A stretch of DNA of 45,439 bases from Acidobacteriota bacterium. Its GTDB lineage: Bacteria > Acidobacteriota > Vicinamibacteria > Vicinamibacterales > JAKQTR01. Where the stretch lies: NCBI GenBank assembly GCA_026393755.1, contig JAPKZO010000012.1, positions 1 through 45,439 of the forward strand, given 5' to 3'. A program made the position numbers and the translations under genes. Of this stretch, positions 1 to 10,795 are shown in pieces. Every line of letters begins with the position of its first letter. Position 1 is the stretch's first letter. A model generated the notes under the pieces. That model ran no database searches. It saw only the letters and a list, made by a program, of their open reading frames with translations, and was not told the DNA's origin.

Positions 1-1377
<1,377 letters not shown>

Positions 1378-1665
1378 CTACTCAATCACCCCGAGAACCT
1401 CATCCTCACGCATGATGAGGAACTCCTCGCCATCCAGCTTGATTTCCTGTCCCGAGTACTTGCCGAACAGGATCCGGTCGCCGTCCTTGACGTCGAGAGG
1501 CGTCCGCTTGCCCTTGTCGTCGATCTTGCCGGCGCCGACGGCAATCACTTTGCCCTGCTGGGGCTTTTCCTTGGCGCTGTCGGGAATGATGATTCCGCCG
1601 ACAACCTGTTCGCCTTCCTCGATGCGCTTGACGATGATGCGGTCGTGAAGTGGCTTGACCTTCAT
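1378..1665 (-). CDS. groES: Co-chaperonin GroES
   Basis: Heptameric lid of the GroEL chamber in the cytosol. The 95-residue product has the normal family length and begins [20 protein letters not shown]. It has the mobile-loop segment [18 protein letters not shown] (about residues 21-38) and the C-terminal EDEVLGVIE. The start at 1665 is preceded by GGAGGAG about 9 nt upstream; a longer alternative frame in the same region is a shadow. It is first gene of groES-groEL. Upstream lie two CIRCE inverted repeats and a near-consensus promoter, so HrcA-type heat-shock repression is expected. Confidence 0.98.
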   Translation of the reverse strand: MKVKPLHDRIIVKRIEEGEQVVGGIIIPDSAKEKPQQGKVIAVGAGKIDDKGKRTPLDVKDGDRILFGKYSGQEIKLDGEEFLIMREDEVLGVIE

Positions 1666-1723
1666 AATGTTTCAACTCCTCCTGCGAGAATGATCCATGT
1701 CCTGCGCGCAGGTCCTCTGCGCG

Positions 1724-1750
1724 CTGGCACTCAGACTCATGGACTGCTAA
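1724..1750 (-). promoter_or_regulatory. CIRCE-like operator, proximal copy
   Basis: Inverted repeat CTGGCACTC-N9-GACTGCTAA, with the exact 9-nt spacer of the CIRCE/HrcA operator (consensus TTAGCACTC-N9-GAGTGCTAA). The left arm matches 7 of 9 positions and the right arm 8 of 9. It abuts the -10 box at 1750-1755 and covers the expected transcription start of groES, which is the usual repressor position. It is less perfect than the distal copy. Confidence 0.75.
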
Positions 1751-1778
1751 TTATCGCTGGAACCCCGGGACCTGTCAA
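1750..1778 (-). promoter_or_regulatory. Sigma70-type promoter of groES-groEL
   Basis: Read on the minus strand: TTGACA (1778-1773), a 17-nt spacer, then GATAAT (1755-1750). This is a consensus -35 with optimal spacing and a -10 with one mismatch. The start point should fall near 1743, inside the proximal CIRCE, giving a leader of about 78 nt before groES. Confidence 0.82.
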
Positions 1779-1788
1779 ATCAGCAGGA

Positions 1789-1815
1789 TTGGCACTCACA
1801 TTTATTGAGTGCTAG
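1789..1815 (-). promoter_or_regulatory. CIRCE operator, distal copy
   Basis: TTGGCACTC-N9-GAGTGCTAG. Both arms closely match the HrcA operator consensus (8 of 9 each) and the spacer is exactly 9 nt. It lies just upstream of the -35 box of the groES promoter, so the promoter is bracketed by two operators. No hrcA gene is present in this window. Confidence 0.9.
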
Positions 1816-1839
1816 ACGGGACAGGGATGAAGGTGGGTG

Positions 1840-2075
1840 TTCATCATTCCGGCGACTTGTCCCGCCGTATCCTTGACGCGGAGGTCGCGGCGAAGGCGGA
1901 ATGCCGGAATCCCCGACTTCGCTCCTTGAGCTACGGTCGAGGTCTCGCCGTAGCGCTTCGCGCGGAGGCGGACAGCCGTGCACCTCTCTGGATGCCGGCT
2001 TCCGCCGGCATGACGATCTCGATATGAGATCCGGCTTCCGCCGGGGTAACGGGGATTTGCTTCATCCGGCAAGAT
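1840..2075. repeat. Intergenic REP-like hairpin region between purC and groES
   Basis: This non-coding stretch has no convincing gene; the small frames over it have no homology I recognise. It contains a perfect hairpin at 1992-2011, ATGCCGGC / GCCGGCAT around a 4-nt loop. Transcribed from the minus strand the loop reads GGAA, a GNRA tetraloop. A degenerate second copy follows at about 2031-2048 (CCGGC TTCC GCCGG core), and CCGGAAT-type fragments lie near 1850 and 1905. Such elements resemble the dispersed intergenic hairpins (REP-like) of many genomes. It lies 3' of purC and may also end or stabilise the purC transcript. There is no U-tract. Confidence 0.55.
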
Positions 2076-2092
2076 GACGCACAGAGAAACTG

Positions 2093-2998
2093 CTACTCCA
2101 GTTCCCGCCCCGAGAGCCGCTGGTAGGCTTCGACGTACTTCGCGCGCGTGTTCGAGACGACGTCGGCCGGGAGGGCTGGCGCCGGCGGCTGTTTGTTCCA
2201 GCCGATCGCCTCGAGGTAGTCCCGGACGAACTGCTTGTCGTAGCTTGGCTGGGGGCCCCCGGGCCGGTACGCGTTCAACGGCCAGAACCGGGACGAATCG
2301 GGCGTCAGGACCTCGTCAATCAGAATCAGGTGTTCGCGGCCGTCGGGAGTGTTGATCGTGCCAAATTCGAACTTCGTATCCGCGATCAGGATCCCGCATG
2401 TCTCGGCGTGCTGCGCGCCGCGGCTGTAGACCCGCAGCGACAGATCGCGCACTTGCGTGAAATGCTCGCGACCGATCAGCGCGATCGTCTCCGCTTCTGT
2501 GATGTTGATGTCGTGCCCGCTGTCCGCCTTCGTCGACGGCGTGAACATCGGGGCCGGCAGCCGGCTGGATGCCAGCAGGCCCTTGGGCAGGGAAATGCCG
2601 CACACGGCCCCCGTCTTTTCGTATTCCTTCAAGCCCGACCCCGAGAGATACCCGCGGACCACACACTCAATCGGCAGAGGCCTGGTGCGCCTCACCAGCA
2701 TCGATCGCCCGCGCAGTACGTCGGCGTGGCGGCGCGCCGGCTCAGGGAACCGCAGCGGGTCCGTCGTGATGACGTGATTGGGGACGATATCGGTCATCAG
2801 GTTGAACCAGAAGGCCGAGAGCTGGTTGAGGACCTTGCCTTTGTCGGGGATGCCAGACCCGAGGACATAGTCAAACGCCGAAATTCGATCCGTGACCACA
2901 ATCAGGAGGTCATCACCCAGTTCATACAGGTCCCGCACCTTGCCGCGGCGAAATGGGGTCAGGCCTTCGAGCGCGGACTCAATCATGACGGTGGACAT
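2093..2998 (-). CDS. purC: SAICAR synthase (PurC)
   Basis: Phosphoribosylaminoimidazole-succinocarboxamide synthase: joins CAIR and aspartate using ATP in de novo purine synthesis. From the ATG at 2998 (MSTVMIESALEGLTP) the product is 301 residues, the length of the longer PurC type. Visible motifs are GKVRDLYELGDDLLIVVTDR near the N-terminus, the family core RRTRPLPIECVVRGYLSGSG, a LADTKFEFG-type segment (IADTKFEFGTI), and DEVLTPDSSRFWP. The frame extends to 3022, but the 2998 start has a GCGAGG Shine-Dalgarno about 8 nt away. It is a single gene; its upstream region carries a phased array of three palindromes at 3031-3120. Confidence 0.96.
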   Translation of the reverse strand: MSTVMIESALEGLTPFRRGKVRDLYELGDDLLIVVTDRISAFDYVLGSGIPDKGKVLNQLSAFWFNLMTDIVPNHVITTDPLRFPEPARRHADVLRGRSMLVRRTRPLPIECVVRGYLSGSGLKEYEKTGAVCGISLPKGLLASSRLPAPMFTPSTKADSGHDINITEAETIALIGREHFTQVRDLSLRVYSRGAQHAETCGILIADTKFEFGTINTPDGREHLILIDEVLTPDSSRFWPLNAYRPGGPQPSYDKQFVRDYLEAIGWNKQPPAPALPADVVSNTRAKYVEAYQRLSGRELE

Positions 2999-3030
2999 CG
3001 GTGGACCTCGCCGGACTGGCAAACCGCAGA

Positions 3031-3120
3031 GCTAATTACTCCCGGAGTAATTGACTCCCCGCTAATTACTCCGGGAGCGATTGAGTTGTCGCTAATTACT
3101 CCGGGAGTGACTAACCACGC
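3031..3120. repeat. Three palindromes phased at 30 bp (type A array)
   Basis: Three consecutive 30-bp units (3031-3060, 3061-3090, 3091-3120), each beginning GCTAATTACTCC. In the first unit AATTACTCCCGGAGTAATT (3034-3052) is a perfect 19-nt palindrome with one central base; the second and third (3064-3082, 3094-3112) keep the left arm and diverge slightly in the right. The rest of each unit differs. The array lies 33 bp upstream of purC (minus) and about 95 bp upstream of the plus-strand gene at 3216. A related pair is found at 12591-12636. Operator array or repeat element; function unknown. Confidence 0.85.
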
Positions 3121-3200
3121 GTCATGTTACCGGCGTCTTCCGCCGGGCGCAAGAGAGGCGTAACTTACTGCGGACCAGAGGCTTGCCGCCGTGCTTGTAG

Positions 3201-3206
3201 TAGAAT
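3201..3206 (+). promoter_or_regulatory. Possible -10 box, leaderless transcript
   Basis: TAGAAT followed 9 nt later by the ATG at 3216. A start point 6-8 nt after the box would fall at about 3213, leaving almost no leader. No convincing -35 box. The same TAGAATGCG string occurs in front of ftsY. Confidence 0.45.
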
Positions 3207-3215
3207 GCGGGGCGG

Positions 3216-4244
3216 ATGCGCGCCCATCTCCGTACCGTGTTCGTTGTAGGGCTGGCCCTGGCTCTGCTGGTGTGGTTTCTTCGACACGCTAACCTGTCTT
3301 CGGTGTGGGGCGAAGTCCAGCACGGGCGGGTCGACTTGCTCCTGCTCGCGCTGCTGGCCACCGGATCGACCTACGTCCTGCGTGCGTTCCGATGGCAGTA
3401 TCTGCTCCTCCCGCTCGGCCGGCCGCACTTTGCCGAGTGCCTGAAGACCACCGTGATTGGATTTGCCGCGTCGACGCTGTTGCCGGCGCGAGCCGGGGAA
3501 GTGATCCGCCCCTATCTGCTTGCCAAGCACGAGGGCTTCAGCCCGACGGCGACGTTCGCCTCGATCGTGATCGAGCGGATGCTCGACATGGTGGCCGTCT
3601 TGTTCCTGTTCGCGACGTTCGTCGTCTTCTTCTCGTCCGGATTGCGTCCGACCGCCCCCGCGGTCTACTCGACTCTGAAGGTGGGTGGCCTGGCTGCGTT
3701 CGCGGCGACGTTGGTGGGCTTGGTGGTCATGATGGTGGTCGCGGGGCACCCGGATCGTCTCGAACGGTGGGCGCTCAAGATCGAACGGATCCTGCCGGCG
3801 CGCCTGGCCCGAGCGGTGGCGGGTTTTGTCCGGGCCTTCGTCGAGGGCCTGGCGGTCGTCCGTCAACCGGGCCGGATGGCCGTGGCTCTGGTGCTGTCGT
3901 TTCCGCTGTGGCTGTCGATCGCGCTTGGCATCTGGGCAACCAGCCGGGCGTTCCACATCGAGATGTCGTACCCAGGCGCGTTTCTCATGATGACCATTCT
4001 CGTCGTTGGTGTGGCGGTGCCGACACCGGGAGCGGTCGGCGGCTTCCACGAGGCGTTTCGCATTGGCGCGACCGCTTTTTTTGCGACGCCCAACGATCGC
4101 GCGGTCGGGGCGGCCATCGTGCTGCACGCGATGTCGTTTGTGCCGGTGACGATTGCCGGCGCGATCCTGATGGCGCGGGAGGGCCTCAGCCTGAGCGGGG
4201 CCAGCGGCATCGCCGCCGAGCGTGCCGCCGAGGAGGTCCCGTGA
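3216..4244 (+). CDS. LPTM/flippase-like integral membrane protein
   Basis: A 342-residue polytopic membrane protein of the lysylphosphatidylglycerol synthase transmembrane (UPF0104, AglD/MprF flippase-like) family. Hydrophobic segments occur at about residues 5-22, 42-60, 80-95, 125-145, 160-185, 225-245, 255-280 and 300-320. Family features include RAFRWQYLL, the Arg/Glu-bearing loop LLPARAGEVIRPYLL, and GAVGGFHEAF. Members without the MprF catalytic domain are usually assigned to lipid or polyprenyl-carrier handling; the substrate cannot be read from sequence. The gene heads a run of coupled plus-strand genes, and nrdR overlaps its stop by 4 nt. Confidence 0.85.
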   Translation: MRAHLRTVFVVGLALALLVWFLRHANLSSVWGEVQHGRVDLLLLALLATGSTYVLRAFRWQYLLLPLGRPHFAECLKTTVIGFAASTLLPARAGEVIRPYLLAKHEGFSPTATFASIVIERMLDMVAVLFLFATFVVFFSSGLRPTAPAVYSTLKVGGLAAFAATLVGLVVMMVVAGHPDRLERWALKIERILPARLARAVAGFVRAFVEGLAVVRQPGRMAVALVLSFPLWLSIALGIWATSRAFHIEMSYPGAFLMMTILVVGVAVPTPGAVGGFHEAFRIGATAFFATPNDRAVGAAIVLHAMSFVPVTIAGAILMAREGLSLSGASGIAAERAAEEVP

Positions 4245-4699
4245 AGTGCGCGTACTGCGGCCACATGGGTGACAAGGTCGTGGATTCGCGCGAGAGCCGC
4301 GAAGGCGACGTGATCCGCCGCCGCCGCGAGTGCCTGGAGTGCGGGCGCCGGTTTACCAGCTACGAGCGCGTCGACGAAGTGCCGTACATGGTGATCAAGA
4401 AGGATGGGCGGCGCGAGCGGTTCGAGCGTCAGAAGCTGATTGCCGGCCTGCTCAAAGCGTGCGAGAAGCGACCGGTCACGGTGTCGGCGCTCGAGGCGAT
4501 TGCCGACCGCGTCGAGGCCACGCTGCAGGACCGCCCGGAAAAGGAAATCTCGACCGACGAAATCGGGACGTTGCTGATGCTGGAACTCAAGCAGCTCGAC
4601 AAGGTCGCCTACGTCCGATTCGCCTCGGTCTACCGCGACTTCCGCGACATCGGTGAGTTCATGGCCGAACTCAAGGATCTGGTCAGCGCCAAGGAATGA
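4241..4699 (+). CDS. nrdR: Transcriptional repressor NrdR
   Basis: Zinc-ribbon/ATP-cone repressor of ribonucleotide reductase genes. From the GTG at 4241, which overlaps the previous stop (GTGA) and follows a perfect AGGAGGT at 4231-4237, the product is 152 residues, the normal length. The zinc ribbon uses C3, C6, C31 and C34 and includes the basic RRRRECLECGRRFTSYER; the ATP-cone follows from about residue 49 (VIKKDGRRERFERQKL) to about 139. No reductase gene is in the window, so targets are elsewhere. Longer frames that extend upstream are antisense-like artefacts. Confidence 0.96.
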   Translation: MKCAYCGHMGDKVVDSRESREGDVIRRRRECLECGRRFTSYERVDEVPYMVIKKDGRRERFERQKLIAGLLKACEKRPVTVSALEAIADRVEATLQDRPEKEISTDEIGTLLMLELKQLDKVAYVRFASVYRDFRDIGEFMAELKDLVSAKE

Positions 4700-5229
4700 C
4701 ACCCGTACGGCTGCTTGCCTTCGTGCTGGCTCTGCTCGTGCTGGAGCCGGCTGATGCCCCGCGCAGCAGCGAGGTGTCGGTCGTCGCACGCGACGGCCGC
4801 GTCTACGTATCGTGCACTTTTGCGGCCGGCACCCTGGACGAACTCGGCGAGGCCATTCATGCCGGACTCACGACCTCGATTACGTATGACGTCGATCTTC
4901 GGCGTCCGCTCTGGTGGTTCAGTCGGACGCTGGCCTCCGCCACGGTGGTCGCCTCGGTGCAGCACGACACGCTTACGGGCCGCTACCAGCTGACCCGCAC
5001 CATCGATGGCCGCAACGAGGACACGCTGGTCACCGACGATCAGAACGCGGTCAAAAAGTTCATGACCGCGTTCGCCAGACTGCCGCTGTTCAGCAGCGCG
5101 GAGCTCGAGGCCAACGTGGAGTACGTGGTTCGCCTCCGGGTCCGCACACGACCCCGTGTGACGTGGTTCGTCTGGCCGTGGGAAACGAGCACCGCAACCG
5201 GAACCGCGCGGTTCACGTACATTCCTTGA
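4696..5229 (+). CDS. DUF4390 domain protein, exported
   Basis: A 177-residue protein starting at the ATGA overlap with nrdR. The N-terminus MTPVRLLAFVLALLVLEPADA is a probable signal peptide, so the product is likely periplasmic. The rest matches the DUF4390 pattern: a beta-rich domain with TYDVDLRRPLWWF, a LTGRYQLTR segment, and the C-terminal VWPWETSTATGTARFTYIP. In other phyla DUF4390 genes also sit directly before ntrY-ntrX, which supports a functional link to that two-component system, though its role is unknown. Confidence 0.85.
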   Translation: MTPVRLLAFVLALLVLEPADAPRSSEVSVVARDGRVYVSCTFAAGTLDELGEAIHAGLTTSITYDVDLRRPLWWFSRTLASATVVASVQHDTLTGRYQLTRTIDGRNEDTLVTDDQNAVKKFMTAFARLPLFSSAELEANVEYVVRLRVRTRPRVTWFVWPWETSTATGTARFTYIP

Positions 5230-5252
5230 CCCCTGAGGAGCCGAGAGACTGC

Positions 5253-7570
5253 ATGGCCGAGGCCCGCCGGTCTCACACGTCGCTTCGCCTGACGGTGCCG
5301 CCGGTGCCGCCGCCGGCGCAGCCTGGACGGCGGCGCCCGATGCGTGATAACCCGTGGCTGGTGCTGCTGGGCATCGCAGGCCTGATCGCGCTGCTGGCCG
5401 GCACGATGACGCTGGCCAACCGGTCGAGTCGCCTCGCCCCGGACTTCCTCAGCGAATTCGTCCTCTATGCGCTGTCCGTGGTGGACCTCACCATGCTGGT
5501 GGCGCTCGGGTTCGTGCTCGCCCGCAGCGTGATCAAGCTGCTGGTCGAACGCCGCCGCGCGCTGCCGTTCGCCAGATTCCGCGCGAAGCTGGTCACCGTC
5601 CTGCTGGCGATGACGCTCGTTCCGGCCGTGCTCGTGCTGCTGGTGGGCAGCGAACTCATCCGGAACAACGTGGACCGCTGGTTCACGGCGCAGATGGACG
5701 AGACGCTCTCGTCGGCGCAGCGGATCGCCAGCGACTACTACCATGAACGCCAGCGACAGGTGAGCGATGAGGCCGCCCGCGTCGCCCGCTCTCTGGCCAC
5801 TCTTGATCTTGCCCAGCCCGACGTGCGGCCGGTGCGCGATGTGGTGGCCCCGGTGGTCAACGAGCAGCGCGCGGGCCTGATCGAGGTCTATCGGCTGCCG
5901 CGTGCGACCGAGCCAGCTGGCACGGTGGTGGCGGTGGTCGACGTCGCCTCGCCCACGATGCCGATTGGAGCGACGCGGGTGTCGTCGGACCGGCTGGCGG
6001 TGCGCGCCACATCGGACCCGCCCGACGTGTGGCTGCGTGAGCCGCTCGAGAGCGGAGGTGAACTGATCCGCGCCGCCTCGCCCGTGCGCAAGCCAGACGG
6101 CACGATCTCCGGCGTGGTCGTTGCCAGCGTTCACTTGACCGGCGACATGGCGGTCCGGGCGCGCCGGATGACCAAGGCGTACGAGTCCTACAGCCAGTTG
6201 CGCGTGCTCAAGCAGCCTCTGACCGGCGTGTACCTCTCGTTCTTTCTTCTGGTCACTTTGATGATTCTGGTCGGGGCGACGTGGATGGGACTCTACCTGG
6301 CCAAGCGGATCACGCGGCCCGTCCAGGCCCTCGCCGCGGCGGCCCGAGAGATCGGCGCGGGTCATTTCGAACACCACGTGGAGCGGGAGACCGCCGACGA
6401 GTTCGGCTCGCTGGTCGACGCGTTCAACAGCATGGCCGACGAACTGGCCATCAACCGGCGCCGGCTGGAGCGCTCCACGGTCGATCTCCAGCAGAAGCAC
6501 ACGGAGGTCGAGGAACGGCGGTGCTTTACGGAAGCCATCCTCGAACGGGTGGCCACCGGCGTGGTGACCGTCGACGAGACCGGATTCATCACGACCATCA
6601 ATCCGGCGGCGTGTCGACTGCTGGGCCTAGGGGCCTCGGTGGTCGGTCAGGCGGCCGCCGTCGCGTTCAACGATCCCGACCTGCAGCCGCTCGCCGTGTT
6701 CGCGCAGCCCCGTGGCGTCGGTGTCAAGGACCCTCCAGCCCAGGAACTCTCGCTGACGCGCGACGGCAGGGAGACGGTGCTCGCCGTCGCCTCCACCCGG
6801 TTGCACGGTGACGACAGCGGATCGGATGGCCGCGTTCTGGTGGTGGACGACATCACGCCGCTCATCCGCGCTCAGAAGGTGGCGGCGTGGCGGGAAGTGG
6901 CGCGCCGACTCGCGCACGAGATCAAGAACCCGCTGACGCCGATCCAACTCTGCGCGCAGCGTCTGCAGCGGCAATTTTCCACCGCGCCCGATCACGTCAA
7001 GGCCCTCGTCGACGAGTGCACCACCACGATCGTCGGCGAAGTCGAGTCGCTCAAGGCTCTGGTCGACGAGTTCTCGCAATTTGCGCGGATGCCGGCTCCA
7101 CGTCGGGAGTCCACCGACGTGCACGACTTGCTGCGCCGCATTCTGATCCTCTATGACGGGTTGTTCGAGCACGTGCGCCTCGACACGCTGTTCGCCGTCG
7201 ATCTGCCGCGCGTCAGGCTTGACCCGGACCAGATTCGTCGGGTGATCATCAACCTGATCGACAATGCCATCGAGGCGATCAATCAGCAGGGGCACGTCGT
7301 CATCGAAACGCATCACGATCCGGGGACCCACCTCGTGCGAATCGTGCTGGCCGACGATGGTCCGGGCATCGCGCCGGCGGATCGGGAGAAGCTGTTCATG
7401 CCGTACTACTCGACCAAGAAGCGGGGCAGCGGGCTCGGGCTTGCCATCGTGCGTCGCATCGTCGCCGAGCACGGGGGCACCATTGAGGTGGGGGAGAATC
7501 AGCCTCGGGGCACGCGCTTCACCATCGAGTTGCCGTGTGAACCCGAAGGCGTGATCGGGACGGGAGCCGC

Positions 7571-7574
<4 letters not shown>
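5253..7574 (+). CDS. ntrY: NtrY-like sensor histidine kinase
   Basis: Membrane histidine kinase of 773 residues. The ATG at 5253 has GAGGAG 12 nt upstream; a frame extending back to 4914 is only antisense read-through of the DUF4390 gene. Order: N-terminal transmembrane segments (about 33-53, 70-92, 113-135), a periplasmic sensor region (about 136-322), a further membrane segment (about 323-348), HAMP (about 349-402), PAS (about 420-540), and the kinase core. The H-box RRLAHEIKNPLTP puts the phosphorylated His at 555. N-box (INLIDNAIEAI), G1 (DDGPGI) and G2 (GSGLGLAIV) are present, so it should be active. The topology matches NtrY. ntrX follows with an ATGA overlap. Confidence 0.93.
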
Positions 7575-8956
<1,382 letters not shown>

Positions 8957-8959
8957 GGG

Positions 8960-8984
8960 CTCCGCCCGGAATGGACGGGCGGAG
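8960..8984 (+). terminator. Hairpin after ntrX
   Basis: CTCCGCCCG and CGGGCGGAG form a perfect 9-bp stem around a 7-nt loop, 3 nt after the ntrX stop. No U-run follows, so it is either a weak or factor-assisted terminator or an mRNA 3'-end stabiliser. A new promoter-like box lies just downstream. Confidence 0.5.
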
Positions 8985-9011
8985 GCGGGAATCGGAGCAT
9001 CCCGCTTGTCG

Positions 9012-9017
9012 TATAAT
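9012..9017 (+). promoter_or_regulatory. -10 box before the TPR gene at 9042
   Basis: Consensus TATAAT, 24 nt before the ATG at 9042 and downstream of the ntrX hairpin. The start point should be near 9024, giving a leader of about 18 nt. No clear -35. Confidence 0.55.
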
Positions 9018-9041
9018 CACGACACCGATGTTCGTGCACCC

Positions 9042-9917
9042 ATGACCGATCCGCGATCCACATCAACCGCGCTCCCCGGTGGCCCTGACGCCATCGCTGA
9101 TCGCGATGCCCGGATCGACGAGTTGCTGCTCGCCGGCCTCGATCACTATTTCGCCGGGCGATATCAGGACGCCATCAACGTCTGGGAACGAGTGCTGTTT
9201 CTCGATCGGAGTCACGCGAGGGCCCGGGCGTATATCGAGCGTGCCCGCGGCGCGATCGCCGAGCGCCAGCGAAAATCGGAACAGCTCGTGCAGGAAGGCG
9301 TGGAAGCGCTCAGCCGAGGCGACGAGGGCGTCGCCCGGGAGTTGCTCAGTTCGGCGGTCGATCACGGTGACGCACACGAGACAGCGCAGGCGTACCTCGA
9401 CCGGATCGAGCGTCTCTCGGCCGAGCGGGCCGCGCAGGTGCGTGAATCGCGCACGAAACGCCTGCGGGCCTCGGGCACGGCGGCCTCTGCCACAGAGTTG
9501 CTGACCGTATCGCGGCGCCCGGTGAGGGCTCTGCCAATCATCGGGCTGGCTCTGGCGGCGGCGGCGATCATCCTGTTTGCCACCTCGAAGGACCCGCTCA
9601 AGCCTTTTCTGGATCTGGAGCTCTCCCGTCCTGCCGGCCTGAGCCCAGTGGCCCGGCCGCCAGAACCGCTGCCGGTGCCGCGGGCGGCCGAACTGGCCCT
9701 TTCACGGGCCCGATCGATGTTCGGGTCCGGTCAGTTGAAGGCCGCGCTGGCAGAACTCGATCTGATTGCGGACGCCGATCCGCTCTCGGGTGAGGCCGAC
9801 CGCCTGCGTGCCACGGTCCAACGGGTGTTGCTCGGACTGCCGCAGTCGCCTGGCCAGGGAACAGACGCCGCGGTGACCGCGGAACCGCCAGGGTCCACGA
9901 GCGAGCGCCGGGAATGA
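9042..9917 (+). CDS. TPR protein with one membrane segment
   Basis: A 291-residue protein. The ATG at 9042 is chosen because it follows the consensus -10 at 9012; the frame can extend to 8931 within ntrX. Residues 25-110 look like TPR helices (AGLDHYFAGRYQDAINVWER; EALSRGDEGVARELLSSAV). A single transmembrane helix lies at about 163-182 (PIIGLALAAAAIILFA). A further TPR-like helical pair follows the membrane (ALSRARSMFGSGQLKAALAEL). No enzymatic motif. It overlaps the zinc-ribbon/RDD gene (ATGA). Probably a membrane-anchored scaffold; function unknown. Confidence 0.8.
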   Translation: MTDPRSTSTALPGGPDAIADRDARIDELLLAGLDHYFAGRYQDAINVWERVLFLDRSHARARAYIERARGAIAERQRKSEQLVQEGVEALSRGDEGVARELLSSAVDHGDAHETAQAYLDRIERLSAERAAQVRESRTKRLRASGTAASATELLTVSRRPVRALPIIGLALAAAAIILFATSKDPLKPFLDLELSRPAGLSPVARPPEPLPVPRAAELALSRARSMFGSGQLKAALAELDLIADADPLSGEADRLRATVQRVLLGLPQSPGQGTDAAVTAEPPGSTSERRE

Positions 9918-10777
9918 AGTGTCCCAAGTGCGGCTACATCGGATTCGACAGCGGTGAGCGCTGCAGGAACTGTGGCTACGAATTTTCCCTGATCAACCAG
10001 GACACGGTGGCGTCGGCTGTGCCGGATGCCCACCTGACGCGAGGAGCGCGGTTCCGAAAGACACCAGAGGGCACTCCGCCTGCTTCGGGCGTCGATCGCC
10101 GGCTGGCGTCGCTTCCCGAAGGCACGCCGATGGATTTGCCGCTCTTTGGCGAGGGTTTCCTTCCCCCTCCTCGCGCGCCGCTCGCCGTGAGGCGATCCAC
10201 ACCCACGCCGTCCCGCGTGCGCGTGCGAACCGAAGGCCGCAGGCCCGTTCCACTGGAATTGGATCTTGAAGCGCCCGCGCCCGCGTCCCAGGCACAGACC
10301 CGAGATGTGTCCCCGGCGCCAGACTCGGTCACCACTGGAGGGGCCGACGCCGTCGCCCCTCTCGCGTCGCCGCGGCGACGCCTCGCGGCCGCGGCCATTG
10401 ACGCGTCGCTGGTGGGCGTCATCGACGCCGTGGTGCTGTCATTCACGCTCCGGTTGTGCGGATTGACGCCGTCGGAACTCGCCGTGCTGCCGCTGGTGCC
10501 ACTCCTGGCGTTCTTCGCCCTGCTCAACGGCGGCTATCTCGTCCTGTTTACCGGGACACTCGGTCAGACTCCCGGGAAGATGGCGGTCGACATTCGCGTC
10601 GTTCCCGTCAGACGGGAGGCCATGGATCTGCAGCGGGCGGTCTGGCGCACCATCGCGATGCTGCTCTCAATTGGCCCCGCCGGTCTCGGATTCCTGCCGG
10701 CCGTGTTCGGCGATTTTCGCACCCTGCACGATCGGCTCGCGGGGACGCGCGTGATTCAGCACACGGCTTCGTCGTGA
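9914..10777 (+). CDS. Zinc-ribbon RDD-family membrane protein
   Basis: A 287-residue protein with an N-terminal zinc ribbon (C3, C6, C17, C20), a low-complexity Pro/Ala/Arg linker (about 40-145), and a C-terminal RDD domain from about residue 152 (PRRRLAAAAIDASLVGVIDA) containing three hydrophobic helices, GQTPGKMAVDIRVV and LHDRLAGTRV. RDD proteins are small membrane proteins, some linked to ion exchange or stress; the substrate is unknown. Translationally coupled to the TPR gene upstream. The ribbon-plus-RDD architecture is known elsewhere. Confidence 0.85.
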   Translation: MKCPKCGYIGFDSGERCRNCGYEFSLINQDTVASAVPDAHLTRGARFRKTPEGTPPASGVDRRLASLPEGTPMDLPLFGEGFLPPPRAPLAVRRSTPTPSRVRVRTEGRRPVPLELDLEAPAPASQAQTRDVSPAPDSVTTGGADAVAPLASPRRRLAAAAIDASLVGVIDAVVLSFTLRLCGLTPSELAVLPLVPLLAFFALLNGGYLVLFTGTLGQTPGKMAVDIRVVPVRREAMDLQRAVWRTIAMLLSIGPAGLGFLPAVFGDFRTLHDRLAGTRVIQHTASS

Positions 10778-10795
10778 CGCGGCTGACCTGATCGC

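Noticed and set aside
3031-3120. Possible mini CRISPR array (three 30-bp spaced repeats)
   Set aside because: The conserved part is a palindrome of about 19 nt with only about 11 variable nt, there are just three units, and no cas gene is nearby.
2330-3163. Plus-strand frame containing repeated LITPG peptides
   Set aside because: The peptide repeats are the palindrome array read as protein; the rest is antisense to purC.
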